DNA from: Notospermus geniculatus
Lineage: Eukaryota; Nemertea; Pilidiophora; Heteronemertea; Lineidae
DNA: 64,000 bases
Reading direction: 5' to 3'
Assembly (NCBI GenBank): GCA_002633025.1
Contig: NMRB01000211.1
Coordinates: 108,184-172,183, forward strand
In this document: in pieces, positions 52,094 through 62,163 of the stretch
Position numbering within the stretch: position 1 is the first letter of the stretch
Layout of the letters: each line of letters opens with the position of its first letter
Translations under genes and position numbers: made by a program
The notes under the pieces: model-generated
The model's database searches: none
What the model was told of the DNA's origin: nothing
Seen by the model: the letters and a program-made list of their open reading frames with translations, nothing else

Positions 52094-52987
52094 TTATGCC
52101 GCTGCAGATGTCGGGCCTACCTTATGGTCTTTGCAAGACTGGCAGCAGAAGGACCTGTTCTTTACATCGTCACAGAAATTCGGTTCACTGGCAGCTCTCT
52201 GTTCACAATTCATACCCANACAGAAATCGACACACAAGCTTGGACATCATCATACAAATGTATGATGATGTTTTGAACAAATGTATGATCGTGTAGACAG
52301 GCCTTAACATGCAGCTAAAAATTTGAACATCATCATACATGTTCAGGTTTGTTGGGAAAACAGTCCACACGATTATACATTTTGTCGTGAACATCATCAC
52401 ACAAATTTGAACATCATCATACATGTTGGTTGCTGTTCAAGTTTGTTGGGAAAACAGCCTACACAATCAAATATCTGTCCATGAACATCATCACACAAAT
52501 GTATGATGATGTTTTGAACAAATGTATGATCGTGTAGACAGGCCTTAAGAGACAAAACTTGAGGTCCAGTAGTCATGTGCAGTAGGCCTACTTGTGTTTA
52601 CGAAGGGTATACACTCTTGGGTATAAGCTACAGCAACAATGGACAATCATCTGGCATGTCTGGCCTTACCTGGTCCGCGTGGTACAGATGGATTATAAAC
52701 ACAGTCCCCGAGTACACACGCCTGGAAAAATAGATAATCTTGGGTCTTAATATACAGAGCGAGCTTGAGATGACCATCAGGACCCGTTTCTTGAGTTTGT
52801 CTGATGCCTCATATGTATTTTGTATTTGTTGTATTTGATTTCCTCATCGGCGCCGAGGCCGAAACGATGTTACCTTCTGATTTCCACACTTCGTCCCGAG
52901 AAATGCGCCAAATCGGTTATCCTCAGGAAATCCATCTGGATTAATGCATGCGACATTCTGGCACATTAAGCTCTCGGCGATCATACC
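52094..52987 (-). CDS. Metalloprotease 3' exons: Cys-rich C-terminus
   Basis: 52987-52874 encodes MIAESLMCQNVACINPDGFP and FLGTKCGNQK. 52721-52670 encodes ACVLGDCVYNPSVPRGP. 52194-52094 encodes AASEPNFCDDVKNRSFCCQS, then C and a short tail to TAA. The last acceptor uses AG at 52196-52195, the only nearby choice that keeps the frame. An N at 52219 lies in its upstream tract. The end could differ if GTAGGC at about 52120 is used as a donor. Confidence 0.7.
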
Positions 52988-55900
52988 CTGCAAGCAGTAG
53001 TAGGGTAGACATCATGGATGGAGGTAAACAAAATATGATATCAGCAACAAGATAGAAAAAGGTTATTGATTCTAATCAAAAAATGGTCTGAATCACAGTT
53101 TATAAATGAATTTTAAAGACAGTCGCACTACAAATAGGGAGGTTTAGAAATCAAACGATAAACGTAAACGTTAACGACAACGTTATTTTTGTACCGAAAA
53201 TGCAATATCAAATCTGGTTAATGTGTAGTATGAAATGTAACGTTGTCATAAAGTTTACGTTTATCGTTTGATTTCTAAACCTCCCTAATAAAATAAAAGG
53301 TCCTTGCGGGCAGTATCCACTGGATGTAGTACAAGCACTATACCTACCCTCATAAATTTAAACCCAGCTCCGTAGTACTGCTCACATTGCTTGTCAAGAT
53401 CAAACATCTGACCCATGCGGTAAACCGGTATCGTCGGAACTTCGGGTCCTACTTCAGGGAAGTTCTTCATACAATTCTGACCATTGCTAAAAACACCACA
53501 ATATATATTATGCCTATGTCTCTTGTTCAGGTGTGTGGAAAGTTCATGTATCTTCTTTTTTGGTGAAATTCGTCGAGGCACGGCGTATTGAGACAAACAT
53601 GACGTCATGACGCCTTTTGGTCGGTGGAAGCGCCACCTTGCGTTAAGTTCCTTACATCAGCGTATTTCATTTTCGCATTTCTTTTGACCCTCCTGATTTT
53701 TAGGAAACCAATGGGAAACCATTCGGGAGGAATCGTGTCGTCGTACCTGTTAAGTTCGTTGATTTTCTGTTTAAATGCCCTAATACTGCAGGGGGAGAAG
53801 AGGTATTCATTCTTATAGTCTTTGCTTTGTGGACGACCGCCAGACATGGTATACTGATCCGCCATAGCACAGGCCGCACCAGTGCCTTCTCCGTCGTGAT
53901 CTGCATTGATGCTAGAATGATAAGCCGCAATGAGCAAGAAGTGTTTGCCAACTGTGATTCCAACTCTTACTCAGCACCGTGACTTAGCCAGACAAAGTGG
54001 GCCCAAGTGATCATGAAAGCGGATCATTTATTGGCCAGGCAAAGTGGGCCCAAGTGATCATGAGAGCAGATCATTTATTGACCGGACAAAGTGGGCCCAA
54101 AGTGATCATGAAAGCGGATCACTTATTATTGGCTAGTTATGTAGTTAGGCAATTCTTACACGCCCTATTAACGCCTATTGGTCATCTTTTCAGACTCGCA
54201 TGAACCGATGCGGTTTCGGAGCGCAGTTTACGCGAAGCGGTTCGAAACTCTCCGTGGTAGTTTAGGGTAGGGGTGATTGGAACACTTGTCAGGGGTACGA
54301 TGGTAGTCCGTAGGCCTACGTGATTGCATCCTAGCCTCTTCCGTGATCGGATGTCATCTTGCAAGAAACAGGCTACAGAGGTGTCCCTCCCTATTACATG
54401 CACCACGGCCAGCGCTATAATTCTCAGCGTAAGGTTAATTCACCGACTCGACAATTCAGTTGCTTACTTGTGTCCAAGTTCATGAGAAATCGTAGTCATC
54501 AAAGTGCTGAAGAAGAGTTTACTTTCGACAACTGATACCCTTTGGTAGCCACATATTCCCCCCATGTATGACTCGCCTGAAACAGGAAAGAAACTGACGA
54601 AATATGGATCTCAGATCCTAGATTAATAGTGAAACATGAAAATTTTACCGTGTACACTCTCGGCAACAATCATCAACAAGGAATATTTGAAAACTCCTCA
54701 GGACTACAGTATTTCGACAGAGCCTGTCAATTACATATTGGGCTGCTCAGACATTCTTGCCCACACTCTGCACGACATGCACTGACTTACCTACAGTTCC
54801 TGTATATTCTTGTTGGCGTGAGTAAATATTGTACCTGTGGATAAAAATGACAAGACACCCCTTGCAAATGTGTACTCTTTGTCACTTTTTTTGTAACATA
54901 TTTTATTCAGATCCTCGTTGGCTCAAAATAATGTACATTGTATGCATGTAGTGCATGTACAAGTTTTTCAAAATACATGGTTTTAAAAGGAAAAATCTCT
55001 AGGCCTACTTAGAACTTTGACGAACACAAGCTCGGCGAAGTTCCCTCGATCTTGAAAATATCAAGACCTCGGTCACTTCAGTGTGAGTGGAGCGTAGTCC
55101 AAAGGCGGAGTGACCAAGGTCTGGATATTTCACGATTCCTCATTGTGCATCGGCCTATGTATGTCAGAGTTCCATCTTCATACAATTTCACAATCGAACG
55201 CGGAGGATTCTTCGACCTCCACTCACACACCTTGCTGCCATTCTGTGCTGTTAAACACTACTCACCCAGTAAAAAGCATCATATGATCATGGTTCAGGAG
55301 TTGAGATGCCTCTCGCATTTTTATCATATTTTGGAGAGCCTTGCTTCCATGAATCAATTGACCTTCGTGGTCACTGTACGTAAAATTGTCGGGTCCCTTA
55401 GAGAAATTATAAACAGGATGAAAGACGTTTTTCTGCTGCGGAGACGTATTTACATTTAGCAACACTGCATGCATTCGTCAGGTCTTCGGAACCAAGAGTA
55501 TTTTTTTGATATCAAATTAGTATCCTTATTAGCCGCATGGCTGTCACACCAAGCCTTTTGCTTTTTGAAAAAAGATGACTAGCTGACGCTAGGTCAACTA
55601 GCTATCATAAAGCCAACAGACCAGGCGATATCGCAAGCGATCTAACCAGCCACCGCAGACTTGGCGATATCCGTCCCGATATCCGTTTTGGTATTGTGTG
55701 ATGTTGGGTGATCATCGCTACCGAGAAGATTCCACGCATCGCTTTGAAGCGATCTGCCGTCGACAGCCGATTTTGCTTGCTGGTGATCAGGGCCGCCCGC
55801 ACAGAAAGTCCAATAGTGTTACTGGCGCCTATCGGCAGTTACATGTAGTTATAACGCATTTTCCCATTAACTAAACCGCCGATATTCACCGAAAGCACTA

Positions 55901-58240
55901 TCAGACTTTCTGTGCGGTCGGCCCTGATCGCTTGCGATATCCCTGCTGTGCTGCTGGCTTTGAGAAAACCGAAAAGGGTTATGGCAGTTACAACAGAAGA
56001 AGTCAAAGGGAACCAGAGACAGAAATACTGAAGATCACGCACCGCACGTAAAAGGCAGGCAATGCGCACTGGCACTCTGGTAGCTTCCCACCAATTCAAA
56101 TTCGCATCCGTGCGTACGACGGCAACGTGACGATCCAAGATGGCGACTAGCAAATCTCATCTCTAAATCCCATTGGCCAAATGAAGATAATCAAACCGAT
56201 TCACACGCCACAGTTTCCAAAAACTAAAGCATTCTTCTCTTACCATTCGTAACAAGCGTTGTCGCAGAGCGCAATTATCTCAACCCAGTTTTGCCCTTTA
56301 TCATTGTTGCGTTTAGCCACGGTAGGTGAACCATTAGTCCTCTTCCTTTTTCCTTTCTTCGGCGGATCAGTTGTCGGCGGCGGGACAGGATCAGTTGTGG
56401 GTGGTGCCAGAGTCGGCCGGACAGGATCAGTTGTGGGTGGTGCCAGAGTCGGCAGGACAGGATCAGTTGTGGGTGGCAGAGTTGGCCGGACAGGATCAGT
56501 TGTGGGTGGTGCCGGCAGAGTCGGCCGGACAGGATCAGTTGTGGGTGGCAGAGTCGGCCGGACAGGATCAGTTGTCGGCGGCAGAGTTGGCCGGACAGGA
56601 TCAGTTGTGGGCGGCAGAGTCGGCCGGACAGGATCAGTTGTCGGCGGCAGAGTCGGCCGGACAGGATCAGTTGTCGGCGGCAGGATATGAATGGCGCCTG
56701 TGAGTTGTACACAAAAGGTAGCCATTAGAAATGCGATTTTCCAGCCTATCATCATAAATTATATGCTCTGTATCCAGATCGATCGTGTCCTGTTGCCGCC
56801 TACCCGGGAAACAGGACATGATCGATCCAGATACAGGTCTACTCGGCCGCTGTGCAAACCACTCTGCCGATGAGGATTTCCATTGTGCATCAGTCTCCAT
56901 CATCGACGTTGAACAACGTTAAAAGCGAGACCAAAAATTCATATATTTAGGAATTTGTTATCAAATGTCTTCAAGAAACATGCTCAACAGCATCATGCAC
57001 TTCATTTCTTACCGTTGTCAAAGTTATGAATTTCCTTCTTCCTTCTGGTCATCAGATGTGGTACGCCTGCTCCCACGTCTCGTCTCGCATTCATGGAATA
57101 TCTTTTACTTGGTTCGAGGTAAATGGAATGAGTCCCATCATCAACATGTCCACTCTAGAAGCAGTTGAAGTGACTGTGAACCTGTCCGACCTGCCCTTCT
57201 TAGGCACGACTCATTACAATGTACAGAAAATCAACAGAAGTGAAGAGAAAAGTTGATTGTGGCCTCTTGTCTAAACTACGACCTGGCGGATACTCTGGAT
57301 GAAGGACTTGGCAGCAGCCTTTATAGGATTCTTGAGTTGAAGGATGCTTACATGTATTACCATCAGTCTGTTTGAAGGATACTTTACAGCAGTCGTTGTA
57401 CAGGATATACAATAATGTACCTACCAGTCTTATAAAACAAAGGATACTTACCAGCAGTCTCAATAAAGGACTTAACTAGCATTCTGCATACTTACCACGC
57501 TCCTTCTGTAGACGCCACTAGGAGTTCGTTCACTCTTGACAAGAACAGCGGCTCCATTATCCAGGTCATGGTAGGCAGTCAAGCCCTAGAATGAGAGACG
57601 AGACGGCAGTCCCTTGTTAAATCCACTTGATAGACGTGATAGAGTTGGGATGTATACCGGAGGCTACTGCCAAGAATTACCGTTGCTAAAGTCTACTCGC
57701 CTCTGATCTCACGTCTTCCTCCTTTATCCTCCCATTCGTACCCATCGTGAAAACTGGAAAGCCCATGTTGATGTTATCCCTTCTGCGCAACGTTAGGCGA
57801 CGTTCTTTCCCAGAGCCCCCGATCTTCAGTCTGAGGAAAAAAGGCTCACCGACATCATTCGGGTTAAGGTCTCTGACGGTGACGATACCTGAAACAAACC
57901 GTAGGTTGTATCACAACAATTGTTTCCTGCTTTTTTCTTCAGGAGAAATACATATATTTCTGTTTGATCGAGAGGCACCGTCAGATTCTTGTCTTTTCCA
58001 CCACGTCTGATACTTGTCTTTTCCACAGGTGTTACCGGAGTGATGATACAGCCGAATCAACCATGGAATCTCACGTCGCCCCACCACTCCAGCTAGGGTC
58101 CATGGCGAGCCTCGACCTAGATTTTAGTTGGAACCAAAATGTAAACTTCGAACTTTGACAAACCTACCGGTCTCCACACTCCTTGAGCTGACAACTCCGA
58201 AAGTAGCAAGTACAAATACAAAAACACAGATGCCCTTCAT
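52094..58240 (-). CDS. Secreted adamalysin/reprolysin-type (M12B) metalloprotease, ADAMTS-like
   Basis: Exons on the minus strand: 58240-58168, 57888-57713, 57585-57496, 57154-57013, 56697-56244, [one exon not found], 55396-55266, 54834-54791, 54576-54468, 53911-53747, 53486-53348, 52987-52874, 52721-52670, 52194-52094. All have GT-AG ends, and phases agree except across the missing exon. Order: signal peptide, cysteine-free propeptide, Pro/Thr repeat, basic site KGKRKR, metalloprotease start VEIIALCDNACYEW, zinc motif HELGHNINADHD, Met-turn region QYTMSGG, Cys-rich tail with DLDKQCEQYYG, CGNQKACVLGDC and FCCQSC. The tail resembles the disintegrin-like/Cys-rich part of ADAMTS proteins; no thrombospondin repeat is seen. 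Expected role: zinc-dependent cleavage of matrix or surface proteins outside the cell. Substrate unknown. The last exon stops with TAA at 52094-52096. Confidence 0.82.
52246..52547. repeat. Inverted/direct repeats with CATCATACAAATGTATGATG
   Basis: A 60-bp phrase ending TGTAGACAGGCCTTAA occurs at about 52246-52308 and 52488-52549. Partial inverted copies of CATCATCATACA lie between them. The palindromes form foldback arms. The whole lies in the last intron of the metalloprotease gene. Confidence 0.75.
53137..53285. mobile_element. MITE with about 47-bp inverted ends and TA flanks
   Basis: GGGAGGTTTAGAAATCAAAC at the left end and its reverse complement at the right end (53266-53285) continue inward through ATAAACGTAAACGTTAAC-type sequence. 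TA lies on both outer sides, as for Tc1/mariner-type target duplications. It is 149 bp, non-coding, in a metalloprotease intron, and looks young because the ends are nearly perfect. Confidence 0.85.
53348..55396 (-). CDS. Metalloprotease exons carrying the catalytic core
   Basis: 55396-55266 encodes EGQLIHGSKALQNMIKMREA and NHDHMMLFTG. A 44-nt microexon, 54834-54791, encodes YNIYSRQQEYTGTV and restores the frame. 54576-54468 encodes ESYMGGICGYQRVSVVES and TTISHELGH. 53911-53747 encodes NINADHDGEGTGAACAMADQ and YTMSGG. 53486-53348 encodes NCMKNFPEVGPEVPTIPVYR then QCEQYYGAGFKFMR. The three zinc histidines and catalytic Glu are present. The usual Gly of HExxHxxGxxH is Asn. Confidence 0.85.
53992..54135. 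repeat. About 47-bp tandem repeat, 3 units
   Basis: CAAAGTGGGCCCAAGTGATC-type starts lie near 53993, 54039 and 54086, each followed by GATCATTTATTG or a close variant. Intronic. Confidence 0.85.
55620..55945. mobile_element. Inverted-repeat element in the metalloprotease gene
   Basis: Arms 55785-55810 and 55904-55929 are reverse complements with one mismatch over 26 nt. GATATCGCAAGCGATC (55627-55642) is mirrored exactly at 55926-55941. The element lies in the interval where the missing catalytic exon is expected. Confidence 0.65.
56244..56697 (-). CDS. Metalloprotease exon 5: Pro/Thr repeat, processing site, start of catalytic domain
   Basis: Acceptor AACTCACAG, donor GTAAGA, 454 nt. Ten PTTDP motifs, mostly in the unit PTTDPVRPTLP (33 nt, some 36-39), form a Pro/Thr-rich linker (about 56345-56690). 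Then comes KKGKRKRTNG, a likely proprotein-convertase site, and VEIIALCDNACYEW, the first strand and helix of the metalloprotease. Thr/Pro density suggests O-glycosylation. The repeat is a coding minisatellite and may vary in length. Confidence 0.85.
56768..56835. repeat. 27-nt-arm hairpin in metalloprotease intron 4
   Basis: CTGTATCCAGATCGATCGTG to 56794 and its near reverse complement 56809-56835 enclose a 14-nt loop (GCCGCCTACCCGGG). It lies about 70-140 nt upstream of the exon 5 acceptor, so it could influence splicing; this is inference. Confidence 0.7.
57013..58240 (-). CDS. Metalloprotease exons 1-4: signal peptide and propeptide
   Basis: Exon 1 (58240-58168) encodes MKGICVFVFVLATFGVVSS, a typical signal peptide, then RSVET. 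Exon 2 (57888-57713) has VTVRDLNPNDVGEPFFLRL. Exon 3 (57585-57496) has GLTAYHDLDNGAAVLVKSE, a form seen in M12B propeptides. Exon 4 (57154-57013) has GVPHLMTRRKKEIHNFDN. Phases 1, 0, 0 and 1 link cleanly into exon 5. After the signal peptide there is no cysteine, so the usual cysteine-switch is not available here. Confidence 0.82.
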
Positions 58241-58329
58241 AATGGCTCGAACGTTGCTCTTGCTGAATTCGAGCGTGTCAGTTCGCCTTGTCGTGAAATC
58301 GTATTGCTACTCTCAGAATTAGACCTATA

Positions 58330-59200
58330 CTTATCCGCGCAAGTGTTGATGTTTGCAGAACGATGACGAAAATCATATACGAGGAAGCAGAAGAAATCCG
58401 GAAAAAATCAAAAGAGAAAATAGTTTCGAAAACAGTAATGAAAAGTGTGTTTTAAAAAAAGATTTCAATATTAGGAGAACGTCGCAATGGTGCAAGAACA
58501 CCTTCCAAGTCTGATCCACACCAACCCTCTAAAATCTGTGCCGACGACTGGGCATAATGAACAGATTTGCCTATTAGGACAAAACTGGGCAATTATCGTT
58601 TTTATTATTGGGCCATAAATCAGTCTGTATACAGGTATTCAGGAGGCTTAGGGATTTTTCCTTTTTCCGCAATCAGTACATACATGTAGGCCTACATGTA
58701 ATTGTAATAAGGACTGTTATATACTCCATAATTTGGATGCTTTGGCCATCTCATACATCCCAGGTTTTCATAGCTCATTGATTCCCCACATCCTCCCGCA
58801 GCAAGGGTTTTACCTCGCTCATCTACATCCACTCACAGATTTTGCGTGCGAAGGATGATAAAGAGGAGCGAGACCAAAGCCCGCTGTTGGAGGATGATTC
58901 GCCTCGATTGCCATGTGATCAATGTGTCACTCATGAACCAAAATTGCAATATGATTTACACCTGTTTTTCACAAGCCGACAATGGTACCGTAAGCAATAA
59001 AGCTTGTTTCATTGCATATAATTGTTGCAGAGCAATTCGCCGCCTTTTGTTTTAAGTTGAATGCAGCAGAATTCTATGGGTATGTCACCGGGATTATAGG
59101 CGCCAGCTCCCCCCCCCCCAACAAAAAATACAAGAGTACATGTACTTTCACTACCAAGAGCCGAAATTTGCTGATAGCAATCTGGATGGAGAACCTTTCT
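58330..59200. other. Intergenic, no gene seen
   Basis: This is the upstream flank of the metalloprotease (its promoter side). No TATA box or coding frame can be supported. A C-run lies at 59111-59119. Confidence 0.45.
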
Positions 59201-59213
59201 TGAAGACAGAAGT

Positions 59214-59309
59214 GATTAATTCGGTCCAGTGGTTCGAACTCCATACCCTCCATAGGCCTACCTAGAAGAGATTAATTCGGTCCAGTGGTTCGAACTCCAT
59301 ACCCTCCAT
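59214..59309. repeat. 40-bp direct repeat pair
   Basis: GATTAATTCGGTCCAGTGGT and the following 20 bases occur at 59214-59253 and again at 59270-59309, identical. The second copy runs straight into the hairpin at 59308. Confidence 0.9.
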
Positions 59310-59377
59310 GATAAAAAGCAAGAAGTCAATCTCCAGAATTTGTGAATTCTGGAGATTGACTTCTTGCTTTTTATCAT
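59308..59377. repeat. Perfect 33-bp hairpin with 4-nt loop
   Basis: Arms 59308-59340 and 59345-59377 are exact reverse complements with loop TGTG. The perfect match means a recent inversion-duplication, a young element end pair or an assembly foldback. Confidence 0.92.
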
Positions 59378-59489
59378 TTTGTGTGTCAATTTTGTGCTTT
59401 TCTGTATCTTGGACACACCCTCCATGGATGTCATGTCGAGGCCCAGTCGTATGCTGGTGTATAAAGACGACCCAACATCTATAAAACAT

Positions 59490-59755
59490 CTACAAAACAA
59501 AGAAGAATACGAAGAAGAAAAAGAAGAAGAACAACAACAACAACAAAACAAGACCAACAACAAGAACAGCAACAAGAACACCAAGAAGAACATAAACAAC
59601 AACAAGAAGAACAAGAACAACAAGAAGAAGAAAAAGAACAAGAAAAAGGAACAACAACAAGAACAAAGAACAACAATAGCCAAAGCCAAAAAACGAAAGC
59701 CAAAACCACAGCAAAGGCCAAAACTTTGGCAAAAAGAAAAAACCAAGAGCGGGAA
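59490..59755. repeat. (AAC)n/(AAG)n microsatellite tract
   Basis: A/C/G triplet runs, purine-rich on the plus strand, create long but meaningless open frames (Asn/Lys/Gln runs on plus, Leu/Phe runs on minus). Confidence 0.9.
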
Positions 59756-60646
59756 TTAAACGCCCGCAACGCACTGGCACTGAGCGCTGCTTCATACATT
59801 CAAAACCTTAACAGTTATTTGGTCTGGGCGTGGCGTTATATCTGGGTCACGCACAACGTAGGGAATACGTATCTTTATGAAGTGGGGATCGTTGATGTTT
59901 CTCGATCTGACAAAAGATTGGATTTCTGACCATTAAATATACGGGTGTGGCTTGTGAATACGGTCCCTTGAAACACCCATCACCCCTGCATTGCATGCAT
60001 CAACGCCCCTCCCGTGTTCCAGCCCAAGGGCAAAACGACCGGACACCGCCGGCAGGTGCGGAAAACAATGCCGGTGACGACAACAACCTCAAACGTTATC
60101 CGCACGCTGGAACAAAAATGCGTTTTCTCCCAATCTAAAAGCTCATCGATCGTCCAAGCACTCGATTTCTTTGTTGAAATTATAGCCAATAGTAGGTACT
60201 ACAATCTTTTCGTTAAATTGAGTTTGTTGAGTGGAAGAAATATTGGTTATTTCGTGAAATGTATCGGCATCGGCATAATAGAATATGCCTATGTACAGGC
60301 CAATGCACAGGGAGTGCATGTACATTGCTGGGTTTGTTATTTCGTGTACCGGTAGGCCTAGGCGTACCAGGTATTTTGGCCTACACATTTCGAATGAATG
60401 GGGTCTGAAGACCCTTGGGTAGAACTTAAATTTAGAATCCCTGGTTTGAAGTGGCACGGCACACAATGGAAATCCTGCACAATCATATATTCATAGGCCC
60501 TAACATTAGGCCTAATGCATGTAATGGAAAGCCCAATTGGAAAGGGTTAAAATTTGGCCCAGGCTACAGGTACGGCAGCCGTACACCAAAATATAAATTC
60601 TAGGGATACGGCAGTCTTGTTATTACACTGCGCATGTTCAGTTTAC

Positions 60647-60759
60647 TGCCGTATTATAATACGGCACTGCCGTATCCGAACAATCATTGGCTATTGATAC
60701 AGCAGAAGAAGTGCGCATGCGTAAAGATCTTCATTTATTCCCGCGCTGCGCCTGCGCAG
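60647..60759. promoter_or_regulatory. NRF1-like sites beside a TACGGC palindrome
   Basis: TGCGCATGCG (60712-60721) and TGCGCCTGCGCAG (60747-60759) fit the NRF1 consensus YGCGCAYGCGCR. GCCGTATTATAATACGGC lies at about 60647-60664. TACGGCAG-type phrases recur here and again near 60560 and 61880. It could be a distal promoter for EFTUD2 (about 1.4 kb upstream of its ATG) or part of a repeat; unresolved. Confidence 0.3.
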
Positions 60760-61545
60760 TTTTCTGCCGTATCTTCACCGAGATGGGCTAGGGATACGAC
60801 AGCGGGACTCTCCCCAGTGCTCGAAAAGTAGCTATTTTACTCGCCATTGGCGACCAGGAATTTACACTTGGCGAGTTGTTTACGAAGGCAGGACGCCATT
60901 TGGCGAATAAAATTTACAATTTTTGAAGATATAATTCGCCAAATGATATTTGTGAAAGCACACTTTTGAAAATAAGGCCTTGGCGCAAGAAATGCAGACA
61001 TAACCCCAATGGCGCCAAAAGAAGCTTCGTCGGCCATGTCGGCACGGTANACGGCATTTGATATTTCTAAATTAGTCAGGTTTGCGAGTAATTGGGCATT
61101 TTATTCAGTACATGCCAATACACTATGCTCCACAGGGCGCATATGGGTAAACCATAACGTCCCAGGCAATAGCCGTCAATGTCATATCGTAAAAGAAGCT
61201 ATGCCTGGGCGATATGGTTACCGTAACTACCGCTATTAGGGCCTACGGCAGTGCCGTACCAGCATGATTTTTATACAAGAGATTGGCAGATCAAGGGGGA
61301 GGATGTACCATGAAGTATCTGAGTGTAGGCAAGGCCTACGTCGTTGCACTTCCAAAGGAATTGGCCCATACGTCACTTCATGGAGGTTCGACGGTTTGAC
61401 CTCCCGCCAACACCAAAATGATTCATGCGACTTGTTAAATCTCCCAAACATCGCCCGAGGAATGTGCACGGAAAATGAACTTAGAATTTTTCACAAAAAA
61501 TACAAAAAAAAGAAAAACAGACACGTAAAAGAAGTGCAACCGCGA

Positions 61546-61618
61546 GGAATCGAACCCGGCGCACCGGATTCACGGCCCCACGCTCTACTATACAAGCCAG
61601 CGGGCCAGCTGGTCGAGT
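61546..61618 (-). repeat. tRNA-like sequence / SINE head
   Basis: The minus strand has a perfect B box, GGTTCGATTCC (61556-61546), and an A-box-like TGGCTTGTATAGT at 61600-61588. T-stem pairing is imperfect, so a functional tRNA is unlikely. Confidence 0.5.
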
Positions 61619-62163
61619 GTGGAAAATTCTATCATCCCAACAATCAGTGCTGCAAATAATATCCTGCCCAAATAATACTGACACGATCAAACCCTGATCA
61701 AATCCTGACCCCCTTCCCCAAACGATGTCTGGAAGATAAATCGTGCCTAAAGAGGCCGCCATTGTTTTAAATCATGGTTCATTGTTTTGCGTAGGCCTGT
61801 TAGGGAAATGCAAGTTGCTGCGCATGTGCACAAACTATGCCGTACCCCTAGCCAATGGGTTTATGAGTACGGCTGCCGTACCTGTAGACAGTTCGTTAAA
61901 ATTTTTAGTGATGTACCTATTAATGGTGCTTAATTCCGTCAACAAAACAAACAGTCAATCGATTCGATGACCAGGTCCAGCATGTTCAGGGGGGATTGTA
62001 AAGTCCTTCCGGTTAGGCTAGCTAGGCCTACCGGTACATTACAGTATGTTTCTTACATACATACATTGGTCGTGGAGGCCAGTGACTACTGCGTATGGTA
62101 TTCCAATTCAGTTGTCTTTCACCTTTCACTTTGCAGATTTCATAGCCAGTCAGATTCACCACC

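Noticed and set aside
54576-55266. Frameshift mutation in the metalloprotease
   Set aside because: A 44-nt microexon at 54834-54791 restores the frame on both sides.
56259-56703. Plus-strand Gly/Val- or Ser/Ala-rich proteins
   Set aside because: Shadow frames of the minus-strand PTTDP repeat exon, which alone has splice ends and matching phase.
56697-56755. Independent gene starting at MMIGWKIAFLMATFCVQ with a signal-like start
   Set aside because: The acceptor at 56698 joins exon 4 to exon 5 in exact phase, and a better signal peptide exists in exon 1 at 58240; the upstream part is intron read-through.
59308-59377. microRNA precursor
   Set aside because: Perfect pairing and a 4-nt loop without bulges are unlike an animal pre-miRNA; more like a foldback or inversion product.
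59364-59759. Gene encoding an Asn/Lys/Gln-rich protein
   Set aside because: The frame is made by AAC/AAG microsatellite; open frames exist in several phases and on both strands.
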